Shown here one piece after another: positions 32,498 to 43,051 of a stretch of 64,000 nucleotides of DNA (positions are counted from its first letter, which is position 1; every line of letters begins with the position of its first letter). This stretch comes from Asanoa sp040676615 (GTDB taxonomy: Bacteria; Actinomycetota; Actinomycetes; Mycobacteriales; Micromonosporaceae): positions 248,001 to 312,000 of the forward strand of contig NZ_JBFAPI010000003.1 in the NCBI RefSeq assembly GCF_040676615.1, in the 5' to 3' direction. The notes beneath the pieces are model-generated. The model searched no databases. It saw nothing but the letters and a program-made list of their open reading frames with translations, and was not told the DNA's origin. Made by a program: the position numbers and the translations under genes.

Positions 32498-32971
32498 ATG
32501 ACCGACATCAGCGCGCCCACTCCGGTCGCCGTCGCCGAGGCCACCGCTCCGGCACCCGCGCCCGCTACCCGCGCACCGCGCGGCGACCGTCCCATCCAGA
32601 CCGTCGGGCGGCGCAAGGAAGCCATCGTCCGGGTGCGCATCGTGCCGGGCACCGGCAAGATCACCTGCAACGGTCGCGAGCTCGAGGAATACTTCCCGAG
32701 CAAGGTCCACCAGCAGCTGATCCGCGAGCCGCTGGGCACCGTCGAGAAGGCCGAGGCCTTCGACGTCATCGCCAACCTGCGTGGCGGCGGCATCACGGGC
32801 CAGGCCGGCGCGCTGCGCCTGGGCATCGCCCGTGCGCTGATCACCAACGACGTCGACGACCGTCCGGCGCTCAAGAAGGCCGGCTTCCTCACCCGTGACG
32901 CCCGCGTCAAGGAGAGCAAGAAATACGGTCTCAAGAAGGCCCGTAAGGCTCCGCAGTACTCCAAGCGTTGA
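32498..32971 (+). CDS. rpsI: 30S ribosomal protein S9
   Basis: S9 has a C-terminal tail that reaches the P-site tRNA. After an Ala/Pro/Thr-rich N-terminal extension of about 30 residues the core runs QTVGRRKEAIVRVRIVPGTG, NLRGGGITGQAGALRLGIAR and ends KKARKAPQYSKR, the universal tail. ATG 32498 with GAGGAAG at 32482-32488 is chosen (157 residues); GTG 32471, in a GTGA overlap with rplM, would add nine residues. Confidence 0.96.
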   Translation: MTDISAPTPVAVAEATAPAPAPATRAPRGDRPIQTVGRRKEAIVRVRIVPGTGKITCNGRELEEYFPSKVHQQLIREPLGTVEKAEAFDVIANLRGGGITGQAGALRLGIARALITNDVDDRPALKKAGFLTRDARVKESKKYGLKKARKAPQYSKR

Positions 32972-32983
32972 TTCACTGACCAT

Positions 32984-33027
32984 ACGGCCGGGATTGCCAT
33001 CGCCACGGGCGGTGGCAGCCCGGCCGT
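32984..33027 (+). terminator. Terminator after rpsI
   Basis: ACGGCCGGG (32984-32992) pairs with CCCGGCCGT (33019-33027), and inner segments GCCA and CGCC pair with TGGC and GGCG. The stem is long and lies 13 bases after the rpsI stop; TTGG follows. It separates rplM-rpsI from glmM. Confidence 0.7.
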
Positions 33028-33063
33028 TGGCATTCCCGCGACCAATCCACTGCGGAGGTTCAG

Positions 33064-35575
<2,512 letters not shown>

Positions 35576-35579
<4 letters not shown>

Positions 35580-36331
35580 TGTTCCTCCTCGAAGTTGGCC
35601 ACCAGGCGCTCGATGCCGTCGAGAATCATGGTGAGGCCGAACTGGATCTCCATGTCGAACTCCTGCTCGCTCATCCCCCCGTTGGGGTCGTCGAAGAGTT
35701 CGTGGTCGACGATCTCGGCGAGCGCGGGGAAGCGGTCCTTGTCGACGACCTGGCGCAGCATGTCGCCGTAGCTGGGTGCACCCGTTCCCTGGCCGACCGC
35801 ACCCTGGTTGATCTCCTGCGCCATGCGTACCTGCCCACGGATGAACGTCAGGAGCAGCAGGACCACACCCATCCGGATCTCGACCGGCAGGTTGGTCTTG
35901 CGGAAGCAGGCCAGCGCGCGGTCGAGCCAGGCGAGCTGGCCCGGCCCGATCGGCGGCGTCGGGCCGAGCGGCACGTTGAGCACCCAGGGCATCTGCCGGT
36001 AGAGCTCGACCAGCTCGATTGCCCAGCGCTCCAGGTTGGGTCGCCAGCCAACGGTCTCGTCCGGCTCCGGCGGCGGCCTCTTCTGCGCGCCCACGTCGAT
36101 CATGAGTTGGAGCAGTTCGTCTTTGTTGCGGACGTAGCGGTAGAGCGACATCGCCGAGCGCCCGAGCTTCTCGGCGACCCGGTTCATCGAGACGGGTCCG
36201 AGCCCCTCGGCCGAGGCGATCTCGATGGCCGCGTCGACGATCTGCTCGATGCTGAGGTTGGGGCGCGGGCCGCGCTTGGCCGGCTCGCGGCGTCCCCACA
36301 GCACGTCGACGCCGGGTGGCAGGTCGGACAT
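35576..36331 (-). CDS. TetR-family repressor (TetR_C type)
   Basis: A 251-residue regulator. The helix-turn-helix lies at about 27-75: NLSIEQIVDAAIEIASAEGL, then VSMNRVAEKLGRSAMSLYRY. The ligand domain resembles TetR_C (ELYRQMPWVLNVPLGPTPPI; MAQEINQGAVG), as in repressors of drug exporters. It is divergent from a DrrA-like ABC ATPase with a perfect inverted repeat in the shared 70-base region, so it most likely represses that exporter and itself. TAGGAT lies 6 bases before ATG 36331, so the mRNA seems leaderless. Confidence 0.88.
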
Positions 36332-36337
36332 TGCTTC

Positions 36338-36392
36338 ATCCTAGAACTGCGTATAGCCTAAACTGATTCGTGTAGGGCATAAACAGTTTAGG
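36338..36392. promoter_or_regulatory. Divergent TetR/ABC control region with 9-bp operator repeat
   Basis: CCTAAACTG (36357-36365) and CAGTTTAGG (36384-36392) are perfect inverted copies separated by 18 bases. The tetR -10 TAGGAT is the complement of 36338-36343, 6 bases before its ATG; the left arm falls in its -35 zone. The right arm lies just before the ABC start GTG 36402. Such spacing could bind two TetR dimers or one long operator. Confidence 0.6.
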
Positions 36393-36401
36393 GGGCGGGG
36401 C

Positions 36402-37325
36402 GTGGACGCGATCCGCGTTTCAGGAATCGGGAAGTCCTACGGCGGCCAACAGGTGCTCAGCGGAATCGACCTGGCCGTGCCGGCCGGGACGGTTTTCGGG
36501 CTGCTGGGGCCCAACGGGGCGGGCAAGACGACGCTCGTGCGAATCCTCGCGACGCTGGTCCGGCCGGACGCGGGCCGGGCCGAGGTGGCCGGGCACGACG
36601 TGCGGGCCGAGGCGTTCGAGGTCCGTCAGAAGATCAGCCTCACCGGGCAGTTCGTGGCGGTCGACGAGTTGCAGACCGGACTGGAGAATCTGGTCCTGGT
36701 CGGGCGGTTGCGCCGGCTCGGCCGGGCCGGCGCCAAACGGCGGGCGGCCGAGTTGCTCGACCGCTTCGACCTCGCGGAGGCCGGCCGCAAGCTGGTGAAG
36801 ACCTATTCCGGAGGCATGCGGCGCCGGCTCGACCTCGCGATGAGCCTGGTGACCGGGCCGCCGGTGATCTTCCTCGACGAGCCGACCACCGGCCTCGACC
36901 CGCGCAGCCGGCAGCAGATGTGGTCGTTCGTCCGGGACCTGGCCGGCGCGGGCAGCACCATCTTTCTGACCACGCAATACCTGGAGGAGGCCGATCAGCT
37001 GGCCGACCGGATCATGCTGATCGATCACGGCGAAACGGTCGCATACGGCACCGCGGCCGAACTCAAGGTGCGGATCGGCGAGGAGCGGGTCGAACTCGAG
37101 TTCGGCTCGGCGAGCGACCGGGTGCTGGCCGCGGCGGACCTGGGCGCGGCCGTCCTGTCCTCGGCCGACCGATCGGTGACGGTCGCGACGACCGGCAGCG
37201 CGGGCGAGGTCCGCGAGTTGCTCGACCGGATGGAGAAGCTCGGCGCGACGGTCGAGAAGGTCGCCATCCACCGACCCACGCTCGACGACGTGTTCTTCGC
37301 CCTGACCGGAGGTAACCCCCGATGA
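36402..37325 (+). CDS. ABC exporter ATP-binding protein, DrrA type
   Basis: The 307-residue ATPase has Walker A GPNGAGKTT, signature YSGGMRRRLDLAMSL, Walker B VIFLDEPTTGLD and the H-loop region TIFLTTQYLEEADQLADRI. A C-terminal domain of about 80 residues (DUF4162-like) is present. These features match the DrrA daunorubicin-exporter group. GTG 36402 start. Its stop overlaps the permease ATG by 4 bases (ATGA). Controlled most likely by the divergent TetR. Confidence 0.92.
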   Translation: MDAIRVSGIGKSYGGQQVLSGIDLAVPAGTVFGLLGPNGAGKTTLVRILATLVRPDAGRAEVAGHDVRAEAFEVRQKISLTGQFVAVDELQTGLENLVLVGRLRRLGRAGAKRRAAELLDRFDLAEAGRKLVKTYSGGMRRRLDLAMSLVTGPPVIFLDEPTTGLDPRSRQQMWSFVRDLAGAGSTIFLTTQYLEEADQLADRIMLIDHGETVAYGTAAELKVRIGEERVELEFGSASDRVLAAADLGAAVLSSADRSVTVATTGSAGEVRELLDRMEKLGATVEKVAIHRPTLDDVFFALTGGNPR

Positions 37326-38086
37326 CCAGCGCCTACTGGGCCGTCGACAACTCGCTCGCGCTGATCGGCCGTAGCCTTCGCATCTCCGCGCGCAACGTCG
37401 AGGCGTTGCTCCTGGCGGTCATGCTGCCGATCATGCTGATGTTGATCTTCGTCTACATCTTCGGCGGAGCGATCGACGCGGGCACGGAGTACGTCAACTA
37501 CGTCGTACCCGGGATCATCATCGTGTGTGCCGGGTTCGGCGCGTCGACCACCGCCGTCAGCGTCACGCACGACATGGTCGGCGGCATCATCGACCGGATC
37601 CGGTCGATGCCGGTGGTCAGCTCGGCCGTCCTCACCGGGCACGTGGTCGCCAGTGTGGCCCGCAACCTGGTCGCGATGGCCCTGGTCGTCGGCGTCGGCC
37701 TGATGGTCGGCTGGCGTCCGGCGGCCGGTGTCGGCGGCTGGTTGGCCGCGACCGGGTTCCTGGCGCTGTGCATGCTGTCGATCTCGTGGCTGTCGGCCTG
37801 CCTGGGCCTGCTGGTGCGCAGCGTCGACGCCGCCGGCGGCGCGACCTTCGCGATCACCTTCCTGCCCTACGTGAGCAGCGCGTTCGTACCTGTCGACACC
37901 CTGCCCAGCTGGCTACGAGGCGTCGCCGAGCACCAACCGATCACGCCGATCGTGGAGACCACCCGGGGCCTGCTGATGGGTACGCCGATCGGTTCGAGCT
38001 GGTGGATCGCGTTGATCTGGTTCGGCGGGATCACCGTGGTGGCGTTCGGCTGGGCGGCGCTGCTGTTCCAGCGCCGCACCGCCTGA
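37322..38086 (+). CDS. ABC-2 type exporter permease, DrrB type
   Basis: The 254-residue protein has six predicted membrane helices in the ABC-2 layout: a first helix ALLLAVMLPIMLMLIFVYIF, the mid-protein signature MVGGIIDRIRSMPVVSSAVL, and the late FLPYVSSAFVPVDTLPSWLR loop, which is the DrrB fingerprint. It forms the membrane part of the exporter with the DrrA-like ATPase. Substrate unknown. Confidence 0.9.
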   Translation: MTSAYWAVDNSLALIGRSLRISARNVEALLLAVMLPIMLMLIFVYIFGGAIDAGTEYVNYVVPGIIIVCAGFGASTTAVSVTHDMVGGIIDRIRSMPVVSSAVLTGHVVASVARNLVAMALVVGVGLMVGWRPAAGVGGWLAATGFLALCMLSISWLSACLGLLVRSVDAAGGATFAITFLPYVSSAFVPVDTLPSWLRGVAEHQPITPIVETTRGLLMGTPIGSSWWIALIWFGGITVVAFGWAALLFQRRTA

Positions 38087-38100
38087 CGTCGCGTGCTCGT

Positions 38101-39837
38101 CTAGTCGAAGATCGTGCCGATGCAGAAGGCGCCGATGATGCTGCCTTCGTTGGCGGCCGATTCCTTGCCGTCGACCGTGATCCGGCACCCGATGCCGTCG
38201 TTGTGGCCGCTGCTGCTGGTCGCGCTGACGGTCAGCAGCAGCGAGCCCTCGGTGCTCTTGAACGTGTGCGTCCAGGGCAGCTTCTGGTTCTTGAGCTCGC
38301 GCGGCTCGCCCGCGAGATCGTCGACGTAGTTGATGTCGGCCCGGCCCGAGCCGGTGACCTCGTAGACCACGGTCTTGCCGGCGACTCCGGGCAGGCCAGG
38401 CAGCGCGGTGGCGGGGTCGTCGGGGGTGTCCGGCACGTCGAACGTCGGCATCGGGTCGACCGGGTCGGGCAGGCTCGGGTTGTCGGGCTGGGTCACCACG
38501 GGGTCGTCGTCGCGGTTGGCGATCAGCAGCACTCCGGCCGTGACGACGCCGCCGCAGAAGAGCAGGGCCAGCACCACGACGACCGCGATGATCCAGCCGT
38601 TGCCGCGGCGCTTGGGCGGCTGGTCATAGGCCGGGGCCGCGTTGTAGGGACCGTAGGGCGGTGGCGGGCCGCCCGGGTTCTGCGGCGGGTAGCCCGGCGC
38701 GTACTGGTAGGTGCTGGCCGGCGGCGGTGCGTACGGGTTGCTCGGGGCGCCGGACGCGTAGGGGCTGGTCGGCTGGGCCGGGTCCGGGGGAGCGAACGGT
38801 GCGTCCGGCGGGGTGCCGGGTGGGCGGGCGTAGGGGTTGTAGGGATCCGGTGCGCCGCCCGGGGGCAGAGGTGAGGTCTTCGGGTAGGCCGGGTCACCGC
38901 CCGGCGGGGTGTCGACGGAGTAGCCGGGTGGGGCGCTGGCCGGGTAGCCGACCGGGCTGCCGGTCGGCGGGGGCGCGCTGGGGTAGACCGGTGCCGAGCC
39001 CGGGGTGAAGGTCGGCGTGCCGCCGCGGCCGGCGGCGGCCGGGGCGGTCGAAGGCGGCAGCGGGGCGGTGGTTGCCGGGCCTGCTGGGGGCGGCGGCAGC
39101 GTGGCGGTCGTTGCCGGGCCTGGTGCGGGCGGCAGCGGGGCGGTCGGCGCCGAAGCCGGCGGCGGCGGGCTGGTTGGGGCCGACGCGGGCGGCGAAGGCG
39201 CCGCGGTGTCACCGGCGCTGGGGCCGGTGGGCGGGAACGCCGTCGTTTGGTCGTCGTCAGCGGTGGGGGCGTCCAGTGGCGCCGTCGCGGCCGGCCACAG
39301 CGGGGCGCCGGGCGGTGGCGGCGGGGCGCTGGGCGGGGAGACCGTGAACGGATCCGTCGGCCCGCCGGCCGGGGGCGCGGAGCTGACGGGGGGCGCGGAG
39401 CTGACGGGGGGCGCGGAGCTGACGGGGGGCGCGGAGCTGACGGGGGGCGCGGAGGTGACGGGGGGCGCGGAGGTGACGGGGGGCGCGGAGCTGGCCGGGG
39501 GCGCGGAGCTGGCCGGGGGCGCGGAGCTGGCCGGGGGCGCGGAGGCGACCTGGGGCGCGGAGCTGGCCTGGGGCGATGCCGGCGCCGGGGGTGCCGAGGT
39601 CACCGGCGGGGCCGAGGGGGCCGGCGGTGCCGCGTCGGACTGCGGCGCAGGCGGGGCGGAGGTGACCGGGGGCGTTGCCGGGCTGAGGGGCTCGGTGGGG
39701 GTCGCGTCGGTGGCCGGCTGCGGCGGTGCCGGGGAGGTCGCCGGGAACGGGGGCGGAGGCGGATAGGCCTGGGTCGGATCGGGCCTGTGCTCGCCGCCTC
39801 CCGCGTCGTCGGGCTCGGGAGGGGTGGGTCGGCTCAT
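38101..39837 (-). CDS. Proline-rich membrane protein with MmpS-like C-terminal domain
   Basis: A 578-residue protein in three parts. Residues 1 to about 410 are an extreme Pro/Ala/Ser/Thr-rich cytoplasmic region with hexapeptide SAPPVS/SAPPVT/SAPPAS repeats and, later, Tyr/Pro/Gly segments. One membrane helix follows (about 415-440: IIAVVVVLALLFCGGVV). The last 120 residues resemble MmpS (VVYEVTGSGRADINYVDDLA; LLLTVSATSSSG; two Cys in GIGCRITVDG and GAFCIGTIFD). MmpS proteins assist MmpL lipid exporters; no mmpL is present here. ATG 39837 has GGAG 6 bases upstream. It converges on the DrrB-like gene. Confidence 0.8.
   Translation of the reverse strand: MSRPTPPEPDDAGGGEHRPDPTQAYPPPPPFPATSPAPPQPATDATPTEPLSPATPPVTSAPPAPQSDAAPPAPSAPPVTSAPPAPASPQASSAPQVASAPPASSAPPASSAPPASSAPPVTSAPPVTSAPPVSSAPPVSSAPPVSSAPPVSSAPPAGGPTDPFTVSPPSAPPPPPGAPLWPAATAPLDAPTADDDQTTAFPPTGPSAGDTAAPSPPASAPTSPPPPASAPTAPLPPAPGPATTATLPPPPAGPATTAPLPPSTAPAAAGRGGTPTFTPGSAPVYPSAPPPTGSPVGYPASAPPGYSVDTPPGGDPAYPKTSPLPPGGAPDPYNPYARPPGTPPDAPFAPPDPAQPTSPYASGAPSNPYAPPPASTYQYAPGYPPQNPGGPPPPYGPYNAAPAYDQPPKRRGNGWIIAVVVVLALLFCGGVVTAGVLLIANRDDDPVVTQPDNPSLPDPVDPMPTFDVPDTPDDPATALPGLPGVAGKTVVYEVTGSGRADINYVDDLAGEPRELKNQKLPWTHTFKSTEGSLLLTVSATSSSGHNDGIGCRITVDGKESAANEGSIIGAFCIGTIFD
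39371..39563 (-). repeat. Coding minisatellite, about ten 18-bp units
   Basis: On the plus strand the unit GGGGGCGCGGAGCTGACG and its close variants repeat with an 18-base period, corresponding to the hexapeptide SAPPV(S/T)/SAPPAS in the minus-strand protein. Several neighbouring copies are identical at DNA level, so copy number may vary between strains. It is a tandem array without spacers, hence not a CRISPR. Confidence 0.85.
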
Positions 39838-40054
39838 CTGCGCTCCAAGCGAGGGGCGGCCGCGGGCGGCCACCCACGGCGCGGGACGCCGTCGAGCGTC
39901 CCCGAAACCGATGCCACGGGCAAGCAGAAACCCGTCAACCAGGCCATCTGCGCAACCGCGGCGATACGGGCCGACAGTACCGGTTGGCGTCCACACCGGG
40001 CGGTGCCGGTCAACGTGGCGGGAGGCGCTGGCGGCCACGTAGCGTACGCGGGGG

Positions 40055-40129
40055 ATCGCTCATGTCAGATGATTGATAGCCACACTTTCGAGCACGCGCC
40101 ATGAGCGATTTTCGGTTAGAGTCCTCCTC
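40055..40129 (+). promoter_or_regulatory. glmS control region: leaderless -10 and 10-bp inverted repeat
   Basis: TAGAGT at 40117-40122 lies 7 bases before ATG 40130, consistent with a leaderless glmS mRNA. Upstream, ATCGCTCATG (40055-40064) and CATGAGCGAT (40100-40109) form a perfect 10-bp inverted repeat separated by 35 bases; the right arm covers the expected -35 zone. There is no room for a glmS ribozyme after such a start. The rest of the 292-base gap from 39838 shows no gene. Confidence 0.5.
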
Positions 40130-42028
40130 ATGTGTGGAATCGTGGGTTACGTCGGCGCTCGGCCGGCGCTGGGCATCGTGCTCGACGGACTGCGGCGGCT
40201 CGAATACCGGGGCTACGACTCGGCGGGCGTCGCCGTCGTGGGGGCCGACTGCCTGCTGACCGAGAAGCGCGCCGGCAAGCTGGCCAACCTCGAGAAGGCG
40301 CTCGCCGACCGGCCGATCGACACCGCCGAGGCACAGATCGGCACCGGAACCACCGCGATCGGCCACACCCGCTGGGCCACCCACGGCGGCCCGACGGACC
40401 GCAACGCCCACCCACACCTGTCGCGCAACGGCCGGGTCGCGGTCATCCATAACGGAATCATCGAGAATTTCGCGGCGCTGCGGGCCGAGTTGGAGGCGAC
40501 CGGCATCGAGTTCGCCAGCGACACCGACACCGAGTGCGCGGCGCACCTGATGGAGATCGCGCTGGCCGCCGTGCACCTGGAGAATCCCGGCATCGACGGC
40601 CCGCAGGCGCTCGCTGAGGCGATGCTCCGCGTGTGCCGGCGCCTGGAGGGCGCGTTCACGCTGCTCGCGACCGACGCCGGCACCCCCGGCGCGGTGGCCG
40701 CCGCCCGCCGCAACTCGCCGCTCGTGGTCGGCCGCGGCGACGGCGAAAACTTCCTGGCCAGCGACGTCGCGGCGTTCATCGAGCACACCCGCGAGGCGAT
40801 CGAGCTCGGCCAGGACCAGGTCGTGCTGATCACGCCCGAGGCCATCGAGATCTTCGACTTCCAGGGCGCGCCGGCCACCGGGCGCGACTTCCACATCGAC
40901 TGGGACGTCTCGGCGGCCGAAAAGGGCGGCTACGACTACTTCATGCTCAAGGAGATCGCCGAGCAGCCCCAGGCGATCGCCGAGACGCTGCTCGGCCGGC
41001 TGACCGAGCAGGGCGAGATCCGCCTCGACGAGGTCCGCCTGACCGATCAGGACCTGCGCGACGTCGACAAGATCTTCATCGTCGCCTGCGGCACGTCGTT
41101 CCACACCGGCCTGGTCGCCAAATACGCGATCGAGCACTGGACCCGCATCCCGTGCGAGGTCGAGCTGGCCAGCGAGTTCCGCTACCGCGACCCGGTGCTC
41201 GACCGGTCCACTCTGGTCGTCACGATCTCCCAGTCCGGCGAGACCATGGACACCCTGATGGCGCTGCGCCACGCCAAGGACCAGAAGGCCCGCGTGCTGG
41301 CCATCTGCAACACCAACGGCTCGACCATCCCGCGCGAGTCCGACGCCGTGCTCTACACGCACGGCGGCCCCGAGATCGCGGTCGCGTCGACGAAGGCGTT
41401 CCTGACCCAGCTCGTCGCGTGCTACCTGATCGGCCTGCACCTGGCCCAGGTCCGCGGCATCAAATACGCCGACGAGGTGGGCGCCGTCGTCGCACAGCTC
41501 CAGGAGATGCCCGACAAGCTGCGCACGCTGCTCGACCGGATGAGCCCGGTCCGCGAGCTGGCCCGCGAGCTGGCCACGTCCAACACGGTGCTGTTCATCG
41601 GTCGCCACGTGGGCTACCCGGTCGCCCTGGAGGGCGCGCTCAAGCTCAAGGAACTGGCCTACATGCACGCCGAGGGCTTCGCGGCGGGCGAGCTCAAGCA
41701 CGGCCCGATCGCCCTGATCGACCAGGGCACCCCGGTCGTCTGCGTGGTCCCGTCACCGGCCGGCCGCGGCATGCTGCACGACAAGATCGTTTCAAACATC
41801 CAGGAGGTACGCGCGCGCGGCGCCCGCACCATCGTCATCGCCGAGGAGGGCGACGAGGCGGTCCTGCCGTACGCCGATCACGTGATCTCCGTGCCTCGCA
41901 CTCCCACGCTGCTGGCGCCGCTGGTGACCACGGTGCCGCTCCAGGTGCTGGCGTGCGAGATCGCGGCCGCCCGCGGCCACGATGTCGACCAGCCCCGCAA
42001 CCTGGCGAAGTCGGTCACGGTCGAATAG
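40130..42028 (+). CDS. glmS: Glutamine-fructose-6-phosphate aminotransferase
   Basis: First committed step to UDP-GlcNAc: Gln plus fructose-6-phosphate gives glucosamine-6-phosphate. The 632-residue enzyme starts MCGIVGYVGARPALGIVLDG; Cys2 becomes the N-terminal nucleophile after Met removal. The glutaminase domain (RRLEYRGYDSAGVAV; GHTRWATHGGPTDRNAHPH; HNGIIENF) precedes two SIS sugar domains (ACGTSFHTGLVAKYAIE; ISQSGETMDTLMAL; KLKELAYMHAEGFAAGELKH) and the C-terminal LAKSVTVE. The frame is open to 40073, but Cys2 requires ATG 40130. Confidence 0.98.
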   Translation: MCGIVGYVGARPALGIVLDGLRRLEYRGYDSAGVAVVGADCLLTEKRAGKLANLEKALADRPIDTAEAQIGTGTTAIGHTRWATHGGPTDRNAHPHLSRNGRVAVIHNGIIENFAALRAELEATGIEFASDTDTECAAHLMEIALAAVHLENPGIDGPQALAEAMLRVCRRLEGAFTLLATDAGTPGAVAAARRNSPLVVGRGDGENFLASDVAAFIEHTREAIELGQDQVVLITPEAIEIFDFQGAPATGRDFHIDWDVSAAEKGGYDYFMLKEIAEQPQAIAETLLGRLTEQGEIRLDEVRLTDQDLRDVDKIFIVACGTSFHTGLVAKYAIEHWTRIPCEVELASEFRYRDPVLDRSTLVVTISQSGETMDTLMALRHAKDQKARVLAICNTNGSTIPRESDAVLYTHGGPEIAVASTKAFLTQLVACYLIGLHLAQVRGIKYADEVGAVVAQLQEMPDKLRTLLDRMSPVRELARELATSNTVLFIGRHVGYPVALEGALKLKELAYMHAEGFAAGELKHGPIALIDQGTPVVCVVPSPAGRGMLHDKIVSNIQEVRARGARTIVIAEEGDEAVLPYADHVISVPRTPTLLAPLVTTVPLQVLACEIAAARGHDVDQPRNLAKSVTVE

Positions 42029-42892
42029 CTAGATCAGCGCGGCCGCCAGCCTGCGGTATTCGGACATCGGCGGGCTGTCGTCCGGCGCCGCGCGGACAAC
42101 TTGGATGGCGAGGTGGTCGGCGCCGGCGGCGTGGAACTCCGCGACCCGCTCGCGGATGCGCTCCTCGTCGCCCCAGAGGTAGAGGCTGTCGATGAGCCGG
42201 TCACTCCCGCCGTCGCGGATGTCGTCGTCGGTGAAGCCGTACCGCCGCATGTTGTTGGTGTAGTTCGGCATGAGTTCGAGGTAGGGCTTGACGTGCGCGC
42301 GGGCCGCGGCGCGGGCGACCTCGGGCTCGCGCTCCAGCACGACGTTGACCTCCGGCGCGAGCAGCGGCCCGGCGCCGAGCGTCGCGCGTGCGGTGACGGT
42401 GTGCGCCAGCGGCGCCATGTAGGGGTGCGCGCCGGCGGAGCGCTCGGCGGCGAGCCGCAGCATCTTCGGCCCGAGGGCGGCGAGCACCCGCCGCTCGGCC
42501 GCCATCCCGGTCGTGTCGAGGGCGTCGAGGTAGTCGACCATCTTCGCGTAGGGCTTCTCGTAGCCGGTGACGATGTGCCCGTGGCTGACGCCGAGACCGA
42601 GCACGAAGCGGTGTTGGTAATGCTCGTCGAGCGCGGCGGTCTCGGCCGCCACCTCGGCGGCGTCGTGCTCCCAGACGCTGAGGATCCCGGTGGCGACGAC
42701 CAGCCGGGTGGTCGCGTCGAGCAGCGGCCGCGCGGCCGCCGTGCCGGGACTGCCACCGATCCAGACGGCGCCGTAGCCCAGCGCCTCCAACTCGGCCGCC
42801 GCGTCCCGCAGAACCCCGGCGGCGGACGGATCGTCGTTGCGGAACTCCCTGCTCCAGACCCCGATCGGGCCGATCGCCGCGCGCGTCTCCAT
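42029..42892 (-). CDS. LLM-class (F420-dependent type) oxidoreductase
   Basis: The 287-residue protein has the luciferase-like TIM barrel: GPIGVWSREF start, ELEALGYGAVWIGGSPG, ATGILSVWEHDAAEVAAETA, LGLGVSHGHIVTGYEKPYAK, and a late VNVVLEREPEVARAAARAHV. This matches the TIGR03620-like F420-dependent subfamily common in actinobacteria; cofactor binding is a family inference. ATG 42892 is chosen since TAGCGT lies 7 bases upstream; GTG 42898 is an alternative. It is directly convergent with glmS (no gap). Confidence 0.85.
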   Translation of the reverse strand: METRAAIGPIGVWSREFRNDDPSAAGVLRDAAAELEALGYGAVWIGGSPGTAAARPLLDATTRLVVATGILSVWEHDAAEVAAETAALDEHYQHRFVLGLGVSHGHIVTGYEKPYAKMVDYLDALDTTGMAAERRVLAALGPKMLRLAAERSAGAHPYMAPLAHTVTARATLGAGPLLAPEVNVVLEREPEVARAAARAHVKPYLELMPNYTNNMRRYGFTDDDIRDGGSDRLIDSLYLWGDEERIRERVAEFHAAGADHLAIQVVRAAPDDSPPMSEYRRLAAALI

Positions 42893-42899
42893 GGTCACG

Positions 42900-42905
42900 A
42901 CGCTA
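42900..42905 (-). promoter_or_regulatory. Leaderless -10 element of the LLM oxidoreductase
   Basis: On the minus strand TAGCGT (complement of 42900-42905) is separated by 7 bases from ATG 42892. The same hexamer precedes other genes in this window. Confidence 0.45.
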
Positions 42906-43051
42906 CCCTGCCCGGGGCGGCAGTTGATCGAACCATGTGCATTGCTCCCCGGAGCGGGCGGACGGGGCCGACTGTGGATTGATGCCGAGTCCCCAGAGGG
43001 CACAAGGCCGCCCCCCCGGCCGGCTCAACAGGTTCGCGCCGACGTGTCACC

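Noticed and set aside
39371..39563. Possible CRISPR array (regular short repeats)
   Set aside because: Units abut without spacers, the period is 18 bases, and the frame encodes SAPPV(S/T) hexapeptides in a long minus-strand gene.
39838..40129. glmS ribozyme
   Set aside because: No ribozyme core is visible and the -10 lies 7 bases before the ATG, leaving no leader to cleave.
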